A stretch of 64,000 bases of DNA from Porifericola rhodea (lineage in GTDB: Bacteria > Bacteroidota > Bacteroidia > Cytophagales > Cyclobacteriaceae): contig NZ_CP119421.1 in the NCBI RefSeq assembly GCF_030506305.1, positions 3,488,501 through 3,552,500 of the forward strand, given 5' to 3'. The notes under the pieces were generated by a model, which saw only the letters and a list, made by a program, of their open reading frames with translations, was not told the origin of the DNA and did no database searches. The translations under genes and the position numbers were made by a program. The number at the start of each line of letters is the position of its first letter. Position 1 is the first letter of the stretch. Of the stretch, positions 25,888 to 34,857 are shown piece after piece.

Positions 25888-26583
25888 ATGCTGGCAGATT
25901 TCGTTATGATTAAAAGTACTAAATTACAGCCTATGGACAAACAAACTCTTGTACAGACAATCTGGAATTATCATTTGATGAACCATTCTCTCGAGAAAGC
26001 CGACTGTATTCTCACCTTGGGCAGCCATGACCTGAGAGTAGCTGAGCATGCTGCGGACTTGTTTTTAGAGGGCTGGGCCGATACTTTAATCTTTTCCGGG
26101 GGGCTGGGCAGACTAACTGAAGGTATGTGGGAGCGGCCCGAAGCAGAAGTTTTTGCTGAGCTAGCCGTTCAAAAAGGTGTACCTAAAGAGAAAATTTATA
26201 CAGAAGCGCTGTCCACCAATACCGGCGAAAATCTGAAATATACCAAAGCCCTGATGGATAAAGAGGGTATGGACTTTGAGAAATTTATCGTCGTGCAGAA
26301 ACCTTATATGGAGCGCAGAGCATATGCTACTTTTAAAAAGCATTTTCCAGAAAAAAACTGTCTCATCTCATCTCCAGCATTAGATTATCAGAACTACTGC
26401 CTTGCCCATGACGAAGAAATAAACCACGAAAGAGTGATTCACCTGATTGTTGGTGATTTACAACGAATTAAGGTGTATGCAGAGAAAGGCTTTCAGGTAG
26501 CGCAGCAAGTGCCGGAAGAAGTTTGGGAAGCTTATCGTACATTGGTAAAGATGGGCTATACGGAACATCTCATTGAAGAATAA
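25888..26583 (+). CDS. YdcF/SanA-type (DUF218) protein
   Basis: A 231-residue Rossmann-like protein. The DUF218 pattern is clear: ADCILTLGSHDLRVAEHAADLFLEGWADTLIFSGGLGRLTEGMWERPEAEVFAELAVQKGVPKEKIYTEALSTNTGENLKYTKALM. YdcF binds S-adenosylmethionine; other DUF218 members act in envelope or peptidoglycan-precursor processes. There is no signal or membrane helix, so this one is cytoplasmic. The ATG at 25888 is first in frame; ATGs at 25906 (MIKSTKL) and 25933 (MDKQTLV) are possible starts. It may be co-transcribed with the small membrane gene 45 nt downstream. Confidence 0.82.
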   Translation: MLADFVMIKSTKLQPMDKQTLVQTIWNYHLMNHSLEKADCILTLGSHDLRVAEHAADLFLEGWADTLIFSGGLGRLTEGMWERPEAEVFAELAVQKGVPKEKIYTEALSTNTGENLKYTKALMDKEGMDFEKFIVVQKPYMERRAYATFKKHFPEKNCLISSPALDYQNYCLAHDEEINHERVIHLIVGDLQRIKVYAEKGFQVAQQVPEEVWEAYRTLVKMGYTEHLIEE

Positions 26584-26628
26584 GTTTTTTTTAGTCATAT
26601 TCATAAATCTATCAACCAAACCAATATT

Positions 26629-26976
26629 ATGCTTTCATTTATTCTTAAATGGGTACTCTCTGCAGTAGCGGTGCTCATTGCAGCCTACATATTACCGGGA
26701 GTAACAGTAGAAACTTTTTGGGCAGCACTATGGGTTGCTGTTATCCTGGCCCTTTTTAACGCTATTCTTCGTCCTATACTGGTAATACTGACAATACCAG
26801 TGACCATACTCACGCTTGGCTTGTTTTTGCTGGTAATCAATGCTGTTATTGTGCTGCTGACCGACTCACTTATTGGCAACTTTTATGTGTCAGGCTTTTG
26901 GTGGGCACTCCTTTTTTCCCTGGTTGTTTCTTTACTAGGAGCCATATTTGACAATATTGCTGAAAAAGCCAACTAG
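26629..26976 (+). CDS. phage-holin-4-like (YvlD-type) membrane protein
   Basis: A 115-residue protein almost entirely hydrophobic, with four membrane segments at about 3-22, 30-48, 55-80 and 88-108. FNAILRPILVILTIPVTILTLGLFLLVINAVIVLL is the signature of the PF04020 family (named for phage holins but mostly chromosomal, as in Bacillus YvlD). There are no phage genes nearby, so a lysis role is not implied. Function unknown; in other bacteria such proteins belong to envelope-stress operons. Confidence 0.85.
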   Translation: MLSFILKWVLSAVAVLIAAYILPGVTVETFWAALWVAVILALFNAILRPILVILTIPVTILTLGLFLLVINAVIVLLTDSLIGNFYVSGFWWALLFSLVVSLLGAIFDNIAEKAN

Positions 26977-26990
26977 GCGTTTGTATTCTT

Positions 26991-27026
26991 CAGTTCAGTA
27001 TTCTTATTAATCAGAGTACTGAACTG
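26991..27026. terminator. inverted repeat after the YvlD-like gene
   Basis: CAGTTCAGTA (26991-27000) and TACTGAACTG (27017-27026) form a perfect 10-bp stem with a 16-nt loop, 15 nt after the stop at 26976. It lacks a strong T-run on either strand, so it is a likely but imperfect terminator. The rest of 27027-27267 shows nothing recognisable. Confidence 0.5.
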
Positions 27027-27267
27027 CTCAATACTTTTGGTATTAGCCAATTAATTTACGGCTTTGGGTAGATCAGCATAGTGTTTTCTGATCTCTTAAT
27101 TAGGATATACGCCCACATATGTTTGACAGTAATGCCCTTACCAAAAGTAGTAGAGGTGAAAGTTACTAAGGTAGGTAGAGTGAGCGGTTAGCTAAGCATA
27201 TACATACAGCCTGAAAGGCTAAGCCAAGGGGAAACAGAATGGTGTAAACTGAGCTGAAAATAGTATG

Positions 27268-27942
27268 TTAGTCAGGAATAGAGCCCTTTTTCTTCTCTTC
27301 CAGATACAAGCGAACCAGTTCCACCGTAGTATGTACTCTGCTTTTTTGTAGCATGTTAGCCCGGTGGTTAGAAATTGTACGCTCACTTAGGTAAAGCTTT
27401 TCTGCAATCTGCTTAGAACTTAAGCCTTCGCTAATGAGCGATAGTACTTCCAGTTCTCTTTTAGATAAAGCACTAAGTGGATTTTTCTCGTCAAAACTAT
27501 CTTCATCCGACCTCTGCTTTTTCTTTAATCCTGCAATTACTACCCTGTTGACCGTTTGGCTATAGTATTCGCCTCCTTTACTCAAACTCTTGATAGCGCT
27601 GATAAGTTCTTCGGTATCTGCATTTTTGGTAAGGTACCCATCTACCTGGTGGCGAAGAGCCTTTTGTACATAATCTGCAGACTCATGCATAGTAAAAATC
27701 AGAACTTTAGTTGGCAGGCCAGTACGTTTAATCTCTTCAGTAATGTCAAATATAGATCGCCCCGGCATGCTTATGTCTGACACAAGTACATCAGGTTTAT
27801 GCATCTGTATTAACTGATGGAGTTGTTCGCCGTCAGAAGCCACGCCTATCAGCTCAATATCCTCATGGGTTGAAAGCATAAAAGAGGTGCTTTCTGTAAG
27901 AATTGCATGATCGTCGGCTAACACAACTTTGCATTTGCGCAT
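27268..27942 (-). CDS. NarL/FixJ-family response regulator, orphan
   Basis: A 224-residue two-component regulator. Receiver domain: acidic pair in VVLADDHAILTES near residue 10, phosphoacceptor Asp in DVLVSDISMPG near 56, Thr in VLIFTMHES near 84, Lys in DGYLTKNADTEEL near 106. The LuxR-type DNA-binding helix-turn-helix is LSKRELEVLSLISEGLSSKQIAEKLYLSERTISNHRANML near 155-195. No histidine kinase is adjacent, so its partner must lie elsewhere. Genes around it (holin-like, aldehyde dehydrogenase) give no clue to its targets. Confidence 0.92.
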   Translation of the reverse strand: MRKCKVVLADDHAILTESTSFMLSTHEDIELIGVASDGEQLHQLIQMHKPDVLVSDISMPGRSIFDITEEIKRTGLPTKVLIFTMHESADYVQKALRHQVDGYLTKNADTEELISAIKSLSKGGEYYSQTVNRVVIAGLKKKQRSDEDSFDEKNPLSALSKRELEVLSLISEGLSSKQIAEKLYLSERTISNHRANMLQKSRVHTTVELVRLYLEEKKKGSIPD

Positions 27943-28141
27943 GACAAAAAAATTTAAGAGTAGATATTGTAGTTAATGGGGTTAGGGAGCTTTTTTCTCT
28001 TTCAACATAAGTTTATAATTTCCCAATAACAACTAAAGAGTAGGATATAATTAAGGAATAAAGGGAAAAGCGGAGCGATTAGGGTAGTTTACCTATGCAA
28101 TTAAGGTAGAAAGCACTATAGATGGAAATAACTAATAGCAA

Positions 28142-28164
28142 TCAGGAAAGCTAGACTTTCCTGA
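28142..28164 (-). terminator. hairpin after the aldehyde dehydrogenase gene
   Basis: TCAGGAAAG (28142-28150) and CTTTCCTGA (28156-28164) make a perfect 9-bp stem with a 5-nt loop, 27 nt beyond the minus-strand stop at 28192. The tail on the minus strand (TTGCTATTAGTT) is moderately T-rich. Confidence 0.6.
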
Positions 28165-28191
28165 CTACTACTGTTTTAGAAAAAGTGTTTT

Positions 28192-29649
28192 TTAAACTGG
28201 ATAATTACGGTGTATTTTCTGCACACTTACCCATTGTAAGGTGGTAAATTCTTCTAGTACAAATTCTCCTCCGAAGCGACCAATACCTGATGCTTTCTCT
28301 CCACCAAAAGCTACCATATATTCATCGTTGATAGACTGGTCATTGATATGTACCATGCCGGTTTTTATGCGCTTTCCTACTTCTACGGCATGCTCTATAT
28401 CTTTGCTATGTACTGCCCCACTTAGTCCATAAGGAGAATTATTAGCCATTTCTACCGCCTCATCTACATTACTAAAGCGAATAAGGGGCGCAACCGGGCC
28501 AAATATCTCATTAGCGGCAATAGGCATGTCATTGGTTACTTCAGTAAGTACTACCGGCTCCATCAGCAGTTTGTCTACCTTACCGCCTACTATTTTTTTT
28601 GCGCCTGCTTCAATACTTTTTTGCAGATCTTCCTGTATACTATCTACTTGGCTCTGATTAATGATCGGACCAATTACAGTCTTTTTATCCTCCGGATTGC
28701 CTACTGGTAAATTCCTTACTTTATCTGCAAATTTTTCTGCAAACTGGTCATAGATGCTGTCCGCAAGCAGTATGCGATTAAGCGCAATACATACCTGCCC
28801 TTGGTGCATAAATTTACCCATAGTAGCAGATTCTACCGCATAGTCAACATCAGCGTCGTCCAGTACAATCATCACATTATTACCTCCTAACTCCAGAGAA
28901 GTTTTTTTGAGCGATTTACCTGCTAACTCTCCAATATGCTTTCCAACTTTTGTAGATCCGGTAAACGAAATTAGTTCAGGAATGGGGTGTGCCACCATAG
29001 CGTCGCCTATTTCGGAACTCTTACCCATTACTACACTAATTAAACCTTGAGGCACGCCTGCTTCCTCAAATATTTTTGCAATTAAAGTGCCTCCGGTCAC
29101 TATCGTATCAGAGGCTGGCTTTAGTACTATTCCGTTTCCGGTAGCCAGAGCAGGTGCAAAAGAGCGCATAGACAAATGGTAGGGGAAATTCCAGGGGCTA
29201 ATGATACCCACTACGCCCAATGGCTTGCGGTAAATGCGGTTTTCTTTATTAGGTATATCTGAAGGAAAAATATAACCATGCGAACGAGATGGAAAAGTAG
29301 CTGACTCTCTGGTAATCTCAAATGCGTTTGACCATTCCAGACCTGCTTTTAGCTGAGTGCTTCCGCTTTCTCTAACCAGCCAGTCTATAATCTCTTCCTT
29401 TCGGGCTTCCATAATATCAGCAGCCTTCAGTAGGACTGAACGTTTATGCGAAGGGCTGGTTTCTGCCCATTTCTTTTGAGCTTTGGCTGCTGCCTGATAA
29501 GCGGTATCTATGTCATCAGCACTACAGTTCTGGACTTCTGCAATCTGGCTATTGTCCCAGGGGTTCATAATGGGTGTGGTGCCATCAGCACTTCCTTTTC
29601 TCCACTCAGCACCTATATAGGCCAGGTGAAGGTTTTGATAAGTATTCAT
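28192..29649 (-). CDS. NAD(P)-dependent aldehyde dehydrogenase
   Basis: A 485-residue cytoplasmic enzyme oxidising aldehydes to acids. The classical ALDH features are present: NAD-binding GVVGIISPWNFPYHLSMRSFAPALATGNGIVLKPAS near 135-170, SFTGSTKVGKHIGELAG near 220, the general base Glu in LELGGNNVMIVLDD near 248, the catalytic Cys in GQVCIALNRIL near 283, and EIFGPVAPLIRF near 380. The best start is the ATG at 29649 (MNTYQNLHLA); the upstream extension begins with GTG and is AT-rich leader. The sequence resembles benzaldehyde/vanillin-type dehydrogenases, but the substrate is not established. Monocistronic. Confidence 0.9.
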   Translation of the reverse strand: MNTYQNLHLAYIGAEWRKGSADGTTPIMNPWDNSQIAEVQNCSADDIDTAYQAAAKAQKKWAETSPSHKRSVLLKAADIMEARKEEIIDWLVRESGSTQLKAGLEWSNAFEITRESATFPSRSHGYIFPSDIPNKENRIYRKPLGVVGIISPWNFPYHLSMRSFAPALATGNGIVLKPASDTIVTGGTLIAKIFEEAGVPQGLISVVMGKSSEIGDAMVAHPIPELISFTGSTKVGKHIGELAGKSLKKTSLELGGNNVMIVLDDADVDYAVESATMGKFMHQGQVCIALNRILLADSIYDQFAEKFADKVRNLPVGNPEDKKTVIGPIINQSQVDSIQEDLQKSIEAGAKKIVGGKVDKLLMEPVVLTEVTNDMPIAANEIFGPVAPLIRFSNVDEAVEMANNSPYGLSGAVHSKDIEHAVEVGKRIKTGMVHINDQSINDEYMVAFGGEKASGIGRFGGEFVLEEFTTLQWVSVQKIHRNYPV

Positions 29650-30043
29650 AAAAAAATTAATCTTTAAATCATAAAAAAAATACACTTATCCCAACGATAT
29701 GCTAGTTTAAAAGTTGGAAGAATTTGTGATTTAGGATGCTATGAAATAGCATAATTATAACTGTAATAGGAGGAAGTTAGGCCAAAAATACCGTGTAGGG
29801 GCGAGAAGTGAATACGAGTATGCTAAAAGATTAGTTGTTGATTATCATGGATTTATGTAAAAATGTAAGCGCCCGATATTTTAAGAAAGGTAAATGGTTT
29901 AGGCGAGCTTAGGGTGGTGATGTTATGAGATAAGCATGATTTGTGAGTAAAATTTTGAAAACGGTAGTAATACATTAGAAGAAAACATAATGATAAAGTG
30001 AAGGTTGACTACTAAACTGATTTTTTAAACTAAGAAATTTACC
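29650..30043. other. divergent intergenic region with a 17-bp palindrome
   Basis: This 394-bp AT-rich interval separates the divergent aldehyde dehydrogenase and SDR genes and must hold both promoters. The one clear structure is ATGCTAT-GAA-ATAGCAT at 29736-29752, a perfect 7-bp inverted repeat located 87 nt upstream of the dehydrogenase ATG, which could be an operator. I see no open frame worth calling. Confidence 0.45.
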
Positions 30044-30835
30044 ATGAGAAAGAATAATGAAACAGTCCTGATTACAGGGGCCAGCAGTGGGTTTGGTTTA
30101 GAGTTTGTCAAACTTTTTTCGCAAGATGGCTATAACCTGATTTTGGTAGCCCGACATCAGAATGAGTTAGAAAGAATTGCAGAAGCCATTCGTATTAAAC
30201 ATCCGGAATGCTTTATCACAGTAATAGCCAAAGACCTTTCGCAGCCTGGATCAGCCGAAGCATTATACGCAGAAATTAAAGAGAAAGACCTGGAGGTAGA
30301 TGTGCTGATTAATAATGCCGGCTTCGGAACCCACGGACTTTTTGTAGCCACTGAGCTGGAGAAGGAGCAAAAGATGATGCACCTTAACATACTGACTTTG
30401 GTAGAACTAACTAAACTATGCTTAAAAGATATGGTCAGAAGAAACAAAGGTAAAATATTACAACTTGCTTCTACAGTCTCTTTTATGCCAGTGCCTAAAA
30501 TGGCCGTGTATGCTGCTTCCAAGGCTTTTGTGCTATCATTTACCGAAGCCCTACAAGAGGAACTGAAAAATACCGAAGTAACTATGACTGCCTTATGCCC
30601 GGGAGCTGGCGACACTGAGTTTTTTGAAAGAGCAAATGCTGAGGATACCCATATTGTACAGGACACTGGACTATCTGACCCTGCCAAAGTAGCTAAGGAT
30701 GGCTACGATGCCCTAATGAAGGGAGACAAAAGAATTGTATCTGGTACTAAAAATAAGATTCAGGCTTTTATGTCTAATTTTGTGCCCGATAGCCTGCTTG
30801 CCAAAGGTATGGCTGGTATGATGGATGAAAAATAA
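30044..30835 (+). CDS. short-chain dehydrogenase/reductase (SDR) family oxidoreductase
   Basis: A 263-residue classical SDR: cofactor motif T-G-x-x-x-G-x-G in LITGASSGFGLEF near residue 10-20, NNAGFGTHG near 88, active-site Ser in LQLASTVSFMP near 140 and Y-x-x-x-K in VYAASKAFVLSF near 152-156, then LCPGAGDTEFF. It resembles the DltE-like group of reductases of unknown substrate. The C-terminal tail (PDSLLAKGMAGMMDEK) may contact membrane or lipid. It sits alone between the divergent ALDH gene and the cobalamin riboswitch. Confidence 0.9.
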   Translation: MRKNNETVLITGASSGFGLEFVKLFSQDGYNLILVARHQNELERIAEAIRIKHPECFITVIAKDLSQPGSAEALYAEIKEKDLEVDVLINNAGFGTHGLFVATELEKEQKMMHLNILTLVELTKLCLKDMVRRNKGKILQLASTVSFMPVPKMAVYAASKAFVLSFTEALQEELKNTEVTMTALCPGAGDTEFFERANAEDTHIVQDTGLSDPAKVAKDGYDALMKGDKRIVSGTKNKIQAFMSNFVPDSLLAKGMAGMMDEK

Positions 30836-30969
30836 CTCATCATAAATAGCAATTAAATATTTTGAAGCAGTTAAAGGGCGTGCTTTTTCAATGGCTGAGA
30901 GAAACTTCTTTGTTCTCTCCACGAATTGGTATAGCTTTGAGCTTTCGTTCTTTGATAGCTTCAACATCA

Positions 30970-31165
30970 GCCGTTATAGGTTTCACTTAAGGTGAATTAA
31001 TAGGGAATCGTGTGCAAATCACGAGCTGTCGCGCAACTGTAAATAACATTAGAGTTTTTGCCCTTGTACTCCACTGCAACATGCGGGAAGGATGGCAAAA
31101 ATGTTATAAGCCAGGAGACCTGCCTGTTACGAGATGACGATGCCTTCGCGATCTGAGGTTTTAGT
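30970..31165 (+). promoter_or_regulatory. cobalamin (adenosylcobalamin-type) riboswitch
   Basis: The conserved blocks occur in the right order: ATAGGTTTCAC near 30976, AGGGAATCGTGTGCAAATCACG near 31002-31025 (stem with a GTGCAA loop), AGCTGTCGCGCAACTGTAA, and the B12 box AAGCCAGGAGACCTGCCT at 31108-31125, then the closing arm ending in TTTAGTCAGGATTGATGC. It precedes metE, the cobalamin-independent methionine synthase. B12 binding is known to switch off metE in organisms that also have a B12-dependent enzyme. About 200 nt separate the aptamer from the metE ATG; a small CGGG/CCCG hairpin near 31313-31325 lies in that stretch and could be part of the expression platform. Confidence 0.92.
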
Positions 31166-31371
31166 CAGGATTGATGCATATAAACTGTTTGAAATGGAGA
31201 GCTTTGTCTATTTTTAAGTAGGCTAGAGGTAACTTATGTCTAAGCCTGCCAAAAATGCTCTGTGTTCAGACAGGATTTGGTGTGTCATTTCCTTTGCTAT
31301 CTCTCTTCTATCTCGGGGCCTCCCGAAGCGTGATAAGACATTTTCTTATTGTTTCACCAAAAATAGTGAAA

Positions 31372-33690
31372 ATGCTAACGCACAATTTGGGGCATCCGCG
31401 CATTGGTGCCCGCCGAGAACTCAAAAAAGCCTGCGAAAACTACTGGACAGGCAAAATTAGCCAGCATGAACTCCTGCAAACCGCACAGCAGCTACGCAAA
31501 GCTAACTGGAAGCTGCAAAAAGAAGCTGGTCTTGATCTTATTCCTGTTAATGATTTTTCTTTTTACGATCAGGTACTGGACATGAGTCTGATGCTTGGTG
31601 CTATTCCTCCTCGTTATCAGGTACTACAAGAGCAGGGAGTGTCTGCTACCGATCTGTATTTTGCCATGGCTCGGGGTTATCAGAAAGACGGCCTGGATCT
31701 GGTAGCTATGGAGATGACCAAGTGGTTTGATACTAATTACCATTATATTGTACCGGAGTTTTATCAGAATCAGACCTTTAAAAGATGCTCTACCAAAGTA
31801 CTGGACGAATACCGCGAAGCCAAATCTATGGGTATACCCGCAAAACCAGTATTAATAGGGCCGGTTTCGTACCTATTGTTAGGTAAAGAAAAAGATAAAG
31901 ATTTTGATAAACTGGAGCTGCTGTCATCCTTACTGCCCGTATACCTGGAATTGCTAAGAGGTTTAGAAAAAGAAGATGTAGAATGGGTGCAACTAGATGA
32001 GCCTTTTCTGGCATTGGACCTGGAAGATAAGGAAAAGCGTGCTTTTGAGTATGCCTATCAGGTAATTCGTCAGACATTTCCTAAACTAAAGATTTTGCTG
32101 GCTACTTACTTTGAAGGAATAGCTCATAATCTACAACTGGCCAGCAGTTTGCCGGTATGCGCACTTCACCTGGACCTGGTACGTGCTCCTGAGCAACTGG
32201 AGAAAGTTATCAATTACCTGCCGGAGCAAATGAGCCTTTCATTAGGTGTAGTAGATGGTAGAAATATCTGGAAAAACAACTATGAGTCATCTCTTAAGCT
32301 TATTCGTCTGGCAGTGGAAAAGCTGGGCAAAGAGAGAGTTTTTATAGCCCCTTCCTGTTCACTTCTCCATGTACCTTATGATCTGGAACTGGAAACTGAA
32401 GAAAACTCTGCTCTCCACGAAGTAAAGCAATGGTTAGCATTTGCACGCCAAAAACTGGATGAAACTGTTATACTCAAAGAGCTTGCAGATGGCAATACCT
32501 CTGAGGAGGTAGATCGTAAATTTCAGGAAAACCAGCAGGCAGTAGAAAGTCGCAAAACATCTGAGCTTATACACAATCAATTCGTTAAAGACAGAGTAAA
32601 AGCGTATGAGCAGGCACATGCTAACCGTAAGAGTACTTTTACCAGCCGTAAAGCACAACAGCAAGCCTCGCTAAAGCTATCTTTATTCCCTACAACAACT
32701 ATTGGTTCGTTTCCGCAGACACAGGAAGTAAGAAGCTGGAGAAGGCAGTTTAAAAAAGGGCAACTAACAGCAGCGCAATACGATCAGTTGATAGAGGAAG
32801 AAACGGAAAAAGCTATACGCTGGCAGGAGGAAATAGGAATAGATGTGCTGGTACACGGAGAGTTTGAAAGAAATGATATGGTTGAGTACTTTGGTGAACA
32901 ACTGTTAGGCTTTGTATTTACTCAAAACGCCTGGGTACAAAGTTATGGAAGCCGTTGTGTTAAACCTCCCATTATTTTTGGTGATGTATATCGCCCCGAA
33001 CCTATGACGGTAAGGTGGACAAGCTTTGCCCAGCGGCTCACTAACAAGTATGTAAAGGGAATGTTGACGGGGCCAGTTACCATACTGCAATGGTCTTTTG
33101 TTCGTGATGACCAGCCGCGTTCAGAAACCTGCCTGCAAATTGCCTATGCTATTCGCGACGAGGTACAGGATTTAGAAAAGAATGGTATCAAAATCATTCA
33201 GATAGATGAGCCTGCCATAAGAGAAGGTCTCCCTTTGCTTAGAAAGGACTGGGACCATTACCTGAATTGGGCAGTTACTGCATTTAGAGTTTCTGCTGCA
33301 GGGGTGGAGGATGATACCCAAATCCATACCCATATGTGTTATTCTGAGTTTAACGACATTATTGAGCATATAGCCGCTATGGATGCTGATGTTATCAGTA
33401 TAGAAACCTCTCGTTCACAGATGGAACTGCTAGATGCTTTTGCGGACTTTGATTACCCTAACGAGATAGGGCCAGGGGTGTACGATATTCATTCCCCTCG
33501 GGTACCTACAACTGAGGAGATGACAGCGCTTCTGAAAAAGGCGGCTGACGTACTCCCTGCCTCACAGCTTTGGGTAAACCCTGATTGTGGACTAAAAACA
33601 CGTGCCTGGGAAGAAACCAAACAGGCACTGATAAAGATGGTAGAAGCAGCCGGACGCATGCGTGAGCTTGTAAGTAAACCTGCAGTCTGA
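31372..33690 (+). CDS. metE: cobalamin-independent methionine synthase
   Basis: 5-methyltetrahydropteroyltriglutamate--homocysteine S-methyltransferase, the last step of methionine synthesis without B12. From the ATG at 31372 (MLTHNLGHPRIGARRELKKA, the usual MetE N-terminus) the product has 772 residues, a normal length. A TTG at 31255 would add 39 unrelated residues and is rejected. Landmarks: GPVSYLLLGKEKD near 185, WVQLDEPFLALDL near 208, the domain-2 start FPTTTIGSFPQTQEVR near 437, VHGEFERNDMVEYFGEQ, GPVTILQWSFVRDDQPR, and zinc ligands H/C in IHTHMCYSEFND near 650 and C in VNPDCGLKTRAWEE near 735. Regulated by the upstream cobalamin riboswitch. Confidence 0.97.
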   Translation: MLTHNLGHPRIGARRELKKACENYWTGKISQHELLQTAQQLRKANWKLQKEAGLDLIPVNDFSFYDQVLDMSLMLGAIPPRYQVLQEQGVSATDLYFAMARGYQKDGLDLVAMEMTKWFDTNYHYIVPEFYQNQTFKRCSTKVLDEYREAKSMGIPAKPVLIGPVSYLLLGKEKDKDFDKLELLSSLLPVYLELLRGLEKEDVEWVQLDEPFLALDLEDKEKRAFEYAYQVIRQTFPKLKILLATYFEGIAHNLQLASSLPVCALHLDLVRAPEQLEKVINYLPEQMSLSLGVVDGRNIWKNNYESSLKLIRLAVEKLGKERVFIAPSCSLLHVPYDLELETEENSALHEVKQWLAFARQKLDETVILKELADGNTSEEVDRKFQENQQAVESRKTSELIHNQFVKDRVKAYEQAHANRKSTFTSRKAQQQASLKLSLFPTTTIGSFPQTQEVRSWRRQFKKGQLTAAQYDQLIEEETEKAIRWQEEIGIDVLVHGEFERNDMVEYFGEQLLGFVFTQNAWVQSYGSRCVKPPIIFGDVYRPEPMTVRWTSFAQRLTNKYVKGMLTGPVTILQWSFVRDDQPRSETCLQIAYAIRDEVQDLEKNGIKIIQIDEPAIREGLPLLRKDWDHYLNWAVTAFRVSAAGVEDDTQIHTHMCYSEFNDIIEHIAAMDADVISIETSRSQMELLDAFADFDYPNEIGPGVYDIHSPRVPTTEEMTALLKKAADVLPASQLWVNPDCGLKTRAWEETKQALIKMVEAAGRMRELVSKPAV

Positions 33691-33699
33691 TATATTAAG

Positions 33700-33721
33700 G
33701 GCGAGTCTTAAACGACTCGCC
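33700..33721 (+). terminator. hairpin between metE and the CWC gene
   Basis: GGCGAGTC (33700-33707) pairs with GACTCGCC (33714-33721) over a 6-nt loop, directly after the metE stop and 11 nt before the ATG at 33733. With only a weak T-tail (TCTATTGTT) it may be a partial terminator that lets some transcription reach the small downstream gene. Confidence 0.55.
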
Positions 33722-33732
33722 TCTATTGTTAT

Positions 33733-33948
33733 ATGTCTTCAAGCTGTTGTATGCCTAAGCACGAGATTAAATCTTGCCCACTTTGCGGAACATCATTTGA
33801 GTGCAAACCTGGAAATATCGGACAGTGCCAGTGCTATGGTGTTGTGCTTGACAAAGAGAGCATTCGCTATGTGCGAGAGAATTTTGAGAGCTGTTTATGC
33901 AGAAGTTGTCTGCAAAAAATTGCAAAAGAAAAGGGTATTGAAAGCTGA
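33733..33948 (+). CDS. cysteine-rich CWC-family small protein
   Basis: A 71-residue protein with ten cysteines: SSCCMPK, CPLCGTSFEC, QCQCYG, CLCRSCLQKIAKE. The CPLCG...FEC...CQCYGVVLDKESIRYV...F.SCLCRSCL pattern is the CWC family, probably a zinc-binding module of unknown role, frequent beside metabolic genes in Bacteroidota and Proteobacteria. It lies 42 nt after metE and may share its transcript and B12 control. It ends 12 nt from the convergent response regulator gene. Confidence 0.8.
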   Translation: MSSSCCMPKHEIKSCPLCGTSFECKPGNIGQCQCYGVVLDKESIRYVRENFESCLCRSCLQKIAKEKGIES

Positions 33949-33960
33949 GTCTCTCAGGTG

Positions 33961-34608
33961 TTAGTCAAAGCTGATAATCTTTTTACTCAGTGCTTTTACA
34001 ATCATTTCTACCGGAGAGGTTGCATCTAGCTTTTTGAGTATATTTTTACGATGAGCATTAATTGTATGAGGGCTCAGGTTCAATAAAGAAGCAATTTCCT
34101 GTGTGCCTTTCCCCTTAGCGATGTAGCGAATAATCTGTGTTTCTCTTTCAGTGAGTTCTCCAGATGATGAATCGTGTGAGCTGCGGTATATTTTCTGGTT
34201 CATTAGTACATCCAGCACACGGTTACAGAAAAACTTTTGCCCTTGAGTAATAGAGTAGAAAGCGTTTAAGATTTCCTGACGGCTACAGTCTTTGGTTAAA
34301 AATGCCAGTACTCCTGACTCAAGTACCTGCAATATATTTTCTTGCTGCTGGTCTGCTGTAATAATAAAAATTTTAAGGTCTGGGTACTTTTGTGCTAGCT
34401 GTAAACAGGACTCCGCGGTAAATCCTGCCAGCTTTTCGTAGTCAAGTACCAGTATATCAGGCGTGTGAGTGCGAATACTTTTATCTAGTTCAGTTTTATT
34501 TTTCACCTGCCCGCATACTTCAAAAGTGTTCTCTTTAGAAAGAATCCGTTCTATACCTGCTAAAGCAAGTTCTTGTGGGTCAGCTATTAGTACTTGGGTT
34601 ACTTTCAT
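33961..34608 (-). CDS. LuxR/NarL-type response regulator, orphan
   Basis: A response regulator of about 215 residues. The receiver has a reduced acidic pair (VLIADPQELALAG instead of D-D), phosphoacceptor Asp in ILVLDYEKLAG, and the Thr/Lys pair in FIITADQQQ and AFLTKDCSRQEIL. The C-terminal LuxR helix-turn-helix is clear: LTERETQIIRYIAKGKGTQEIASLLNLSPHTINAHRKNILKKL. The ATG at 34608 (MKVTQVLIAD) is preferred over the one at 34629. No kinase gene is adjacent. It is transcribed divergently from the metal-related cluster starting at 34858, 250 bp away, so it is a candidate regulator of that cluster; this is inference from position only. Confidence 0.88.
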   Translation of the reverse strand: MKVTQVLIADPQELALAGIERILSKENTFEVCGQVKNKTELDKSIRTHTPDILVLDYEKLAGFTAESCLQLAQKYPDLKIFIITADQQQENILQVLESGVLAFLTKDCSRQEILNAFYSITQGQKFFCNRVLDVLMNQKIYRSSHDSSSGELTERETQIIRYIAKGKGTQEIASLLNLSPHTINAHRKNILKKLDATSPVEMIVKALSKKIISFD

Positions 34609-34857
34609 GGAAGAGGTTAGGCCGTGCATCTAAAAAATAGAAGACAATCACTTTTGTATGAACTAAAAAAAATATTGTCTTTATTTAAACTAATTATAAA
34701 TTACCCAAAACTAAAGTCTTATTTAGAAGAAAGCAATACACTCTCAAGATTTATCCAAAATGAAGCACAAGATTGTAACATTAACGAGAGGTATTCGGGC
34801 AGTTTTAATCCATGTATATAGTTTGCAAATACTAATAGGCTATTTTACTTTTACAGC

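Noticed and set aside
26629-26976. Prophage remnant, because of the holin family name
   Set aside because: No other phage gene, integrase or attachment repeat is nearby, and PF04020 proteins are usually chromosomal.
30157-30687. Long minus-strand frame inside the SDR gene
   Set aside because: Serine-rich shadow frame opposite a canonical SDR; no start signal or family pattern.
31255-31371. N-terminal extension of metE from a TTG
   Set aside because: The 39 residues do not resemble the MetE N-terminus, which begins cleanly at the ATG at 31372; this stretch is leader RNA downstream of the riboswitch.
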